NCBI RefSeq assembly: GCF_048771995.1
Contig: NC_133063.1
Coordinates: 62,748,810-62,812,809, forward strand
Reading direction: 5' to 3'
Source: Taeniopygia guttata
Lineage: Eukaryota; Chordata; Aves; Passeriformes; Estrildidae
DNA length: 64,000 nt
Shown in pieces: positions 61,151-64,000 of this stretch. The position numbers and the translations under genes were made by a program. Position 1 is the first letter of the stretch, and the number at the start of each line of letters is the position of its first letter. A model generated the notes under the pieces. That model was not told where the DNA came from and did not search any database. It saw only the letters and a program-made list of their open reading frames with translations.

Positions 61151-64000
61151 GCTGAGGAAACTCCGTATGAGACCGAGATCCGTTTTCCATAGGGCAGGAA
61201 GCAGTGTCAGGGAGCAGGAAAGATTCCTCCTCCCACCTCTCCCACTCCAGCTTCCCTCCACCCCTTTCATAGCCCCACTATCCATTCTCCTCTTTCTTGA
61301 CCCCTCGCTCCCGCGCAGCCCGGCTAATAGCAGTAGGCGCGAAGGCCGACCGAGGGGACCGAACCACAGGGAGATGGAAACCAGAAAGAGGTGTTTCCTC
61401 GTCCCCATGGCGAGTCGCATCAAGCACCCTGGAGAAATGGCCCTCGATCTAGCCCCGCGAGGCAGCAAGCGGGAAATACAGGCCCTTTGGGATAATTTTT
61501 TATCATTCCTATCATTATGTTTAAGAATCTACGCAAAGACTAGCACAAAACCAAGAGGCAAGAAATCCTACGCCCTCCTCTCCAAATCGTTACTGTCAAT
61601 TCTTGCTACTCACCACGATGTGGCTCATAGAAAACACGTAAAGAACCAGACGAAGCATCATCTGTACGCTTAGAGACTTAGCGCCAGTGTTAGTTTAGAC
61701 CGGCTCATTAGTAGGAATCAATGAACAGTACGACAATACATATCTATCTTCCAAACGCACTGCATTATAGCGAGTAGTCTATAGATTTGAGCGAGAAAAA
61801 GGGAAGATTGCTTGCTTGGCTGCCGCTAGAGCCGGAACACTGCTCCACATCAGCACCTCGGAGCACAATTAGCGAGATGCTACAAGAGGTGCCAGCATAA
61901 AAATTATTAGTCCGACTTCTACGGCCTAAATTAATAAATAGGTTGAAAGAGCCTTACTATAGATAAAGCTATGTATGGAAGAGCTTTTTTTGATCCCATC
62001 CTTCCAGACTGTTGCTCTGGGTCAGACCCCACGAGGGTGTGTACCACGAGGGGATGGCGGCTGCAGCAGCGCTGGGGCAGAACCCAGCCGGCGGTGCCCT
62101 CCGCGCTCCACTTCTGCCTGCCATCCAAGGAGTTGGTTTGGACATCAAACTTGTTTGTCTACCTCCGATTCAGCCGTTGCAGGTAGAAGTGGTAAAGAGG
62201 AAGGGCGGGGGAAGAAAGAAGCTTTTAAATGTGTGCTTATAATCTCTTTCGAGTAGCGAAGGAAAAGACTTATTTTAAACCCACTCTCAAGTAATGTGTA
62301 TTTAACAGTTTTTATACCTGATCAAGGTCAGTCAAGTGAAAAACATAATCAAAGGTAAAGAAGCGGGAAAAGGCCACAATTCTACCAAGCCAAGCTTCCC
62401 CACAAAGCGCGTGGTTTTAGAAAAACTTTCAGATGATTGTCTAAAGCATTCACCTTCCTCTGAGAAACTAGGAGGCACGGTGGCAGCAACATTACTATCG
62501 TGCAATCTTGGGAAGCTAATTCCGGTATTGCCTGCTTGGTGAGACCAGACATTTCAACATCTTTCCTGTAGTGTCCATACATTTTCCCCAAAAACATTTT
62601 ATTCTTGTTTTACCACTTAATCCTGTCCCAACCGTTTAAAAACCCTGCTCCTACCCTATAGTCCTGGACCTTAAAGTCATTGTTCCCCTCACCTCACTAG
62701 TTAGCAACCCAGCGATTTCCCCCCCGTAGGGCATGTGTGAGAATTTAGCCTGGCCCGTTCTCACATTTAGCCTCTTCATCTGCAGCCGGATGTTATTTTT
62801 TACGGGAGAATGGATCCATCCCTGGAGACTGGCGAGACCCGAAAGGTGCGTTTAATCTTCTCCCATCCCTTCCCAAATGCGGCTGCTTTCGGGGGCAGTG
62901 GTAATTCTCTGTTTCCACAGGAAGGCGTGGGGGAGGTTGGGAACGGAGGAAAAGAGTCGGCCGGGGTACCGGAGAGCTCGATACCGTCATCCGGCGGGCG
63001 CCGCGGCGGGAAACCTGGAGCTGCGGTGCTGCTACCTCTGTCCTCTGCGTTCCCGCAGGCCTCCAAGGTAGGACTTCTGGTAAACGAGGGGTGTTGGAGC
63101 AAGCCCACGTTTAACAGAAGCTCTTCCCGAGCTATCGGAAAAGTGCTTGCATGCACGAGCTAGTGGTAGCCAATTGGTACGTGCATTTATGCGGATACAT
63201 CACCGCAGGCTGTGGTCCACCCATATGTTTGTGAAAGAGAGATTTTTTTCCTTGAAGCCTCTAAGACAATTACTCAAACACATCACATCACCCAGGCCGG
63301 TTCAGGATTTCAAAAGGTAATGTTTTAGTAATGATGCACTGCTGGCAGCTACTCTGGGTTACTCGAGTTGTGTCTGCAACCCTCCCGACAAGACAACATA
63401 GTTTCTTAGGTTTTTTTGTTGGTTTTTTTTTTTTTTCCTTCAACCAGAAAAGTCACTGTAAAGTTTTGTTGCTCTCGAGAAATTACTTCGTTGCGCTCCC
63501 CAGACGCTTTCAATCCTCGGGCAAAGCTCTAACCCTGGAAGATGGCCGTGGCTATGGCGGAGGAGGGTGACTATCCTCTTTCTTTGGCTTGCTTTGCCGG
63601 ACGCTACCTTTAGGACGCTACCTGTCTGGTTAGCTTTAGAGAGGGCTTTGGTGACACGGGGTAAAAAAAGCTTCGTTTATCAAGAGCTGCATCACTGAGG
63701 AAAAGAGCCGAGCAGCACTTGGTGGACTGTCAGATTGGTAGAGTCAAGATATGCTCTCTCCTTGATGAGAGAGGTATCATCGGGCAGGGAAAAAGCCTTC
63801 ACCTTCAGCCTCCCCCTGCAAGCCTTTAGCTCGGAGTCCACCAGTTTTAGCAGAGGAATTAGCTCTGTTCCTGCATTAGAATAACTAATATATTCATATG
63901 TTAGGACAAATAATACCAGCGCTAAGATGTGCCTCATCTTCTTTCTTCTCTCTCTTTGGTAATTTTTTTCATTTTCTTCTGCCCATTTTACCTGCTAATC
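61151..64000. other. FOXB2 upstream region, CpG-rich in parts, no gene seen
   Basis: The upstream flank alternates between GC-rich (about 62810-63070) and balanced sequence, and CpG remains common even where G+C is moderate (about 61.5-62.0 kb). No repeat was recognised. One minus-strand open frame at 63692-63937 has a signal-peptide-like start and is discussed as a finding. A 12-base direct repeat 'ggacgctacct' occurs twice near 63600-63622. Confidence 0.6.

Noticed and set aside
1..64000. tRNA, rRNA or microRNA genes
   Set aside because: No cloverleaf with conserved A/B boxes, rRNA core or convincing long hairpin was recognised by eye; a structure search would be needed for a firm negative.

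Overview
This is a window of vertebrate nuclear DNA, almost certainly from a bird. It has intron-split genes, CpG islands at promoters, an AT-rich intergenic background, CR1 LINE fragments and avian-type retroviral LTRs. Nothing looks prokaryotic: there are no operons, CRISPR arrays or phage genes. Most open reading frames here are chance or repeat-derived.

Two protein-coding genes are supported, both on the minus strand. FOXB2, a single-exon forkhead transcription factor of 340 residues, lies at 59341-60363. The 5' part of VPS13A, a bridge-like lipid-transfer protein, runs from its start codon at 18843 down to 2214. Fourteen coding exons of VPS13A could be reconstructed. They join in one uninterrupted frame of 408 codons with a GT donor and an AG acceptor at each intron, and the rest of the gene lies beyond base 1. 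FOXB2 upstream of VPS13A on the same strand matches human 9q21. VPS13A is Z-linked in chicken, so Z linkage here is inferred, not seen.

Layout: 1-2213 is VPS13A intron 14 with a CR1 tail at the edge; 2214-18843 is VPS13A exons 14 to 1 with an 8-kb first intron; about 18.36-19.1 kb is the VPS13A CpG-island promoter, with a CR1 tail directly upstream. The region 19.5-59 kb is intergenic. It holds a repeat-rich block (25-36.6 kb) with a nested LTR-in-LTR insertion, CR1 copies, a 292-bp solo LTR inside a CR1 and a long ERVL-like LTR. Further on are a CTTC microsatellite (41.7 kb), a G-quadruplex-type tract (44.4 kb), a 507-bp solo LTR (49.6 kb) and a very long CCTTT microsatellite (56.9 kb). From about 57.5 to 63.7 kb CpG dinucleotides stay common around FOXB2, as at many developmental regulators.

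I found no convincing new gene system. The most useful observations are the exact LTR boundaries with 6-bp target duplications, the nested LTR, the 85-unit pure pentanucleotide repeat near FOXB2, the short FOXB2 linker, and candidate regulatory stretches. All similarity statements rest on reading the translations against remembered family features; no database search was run.
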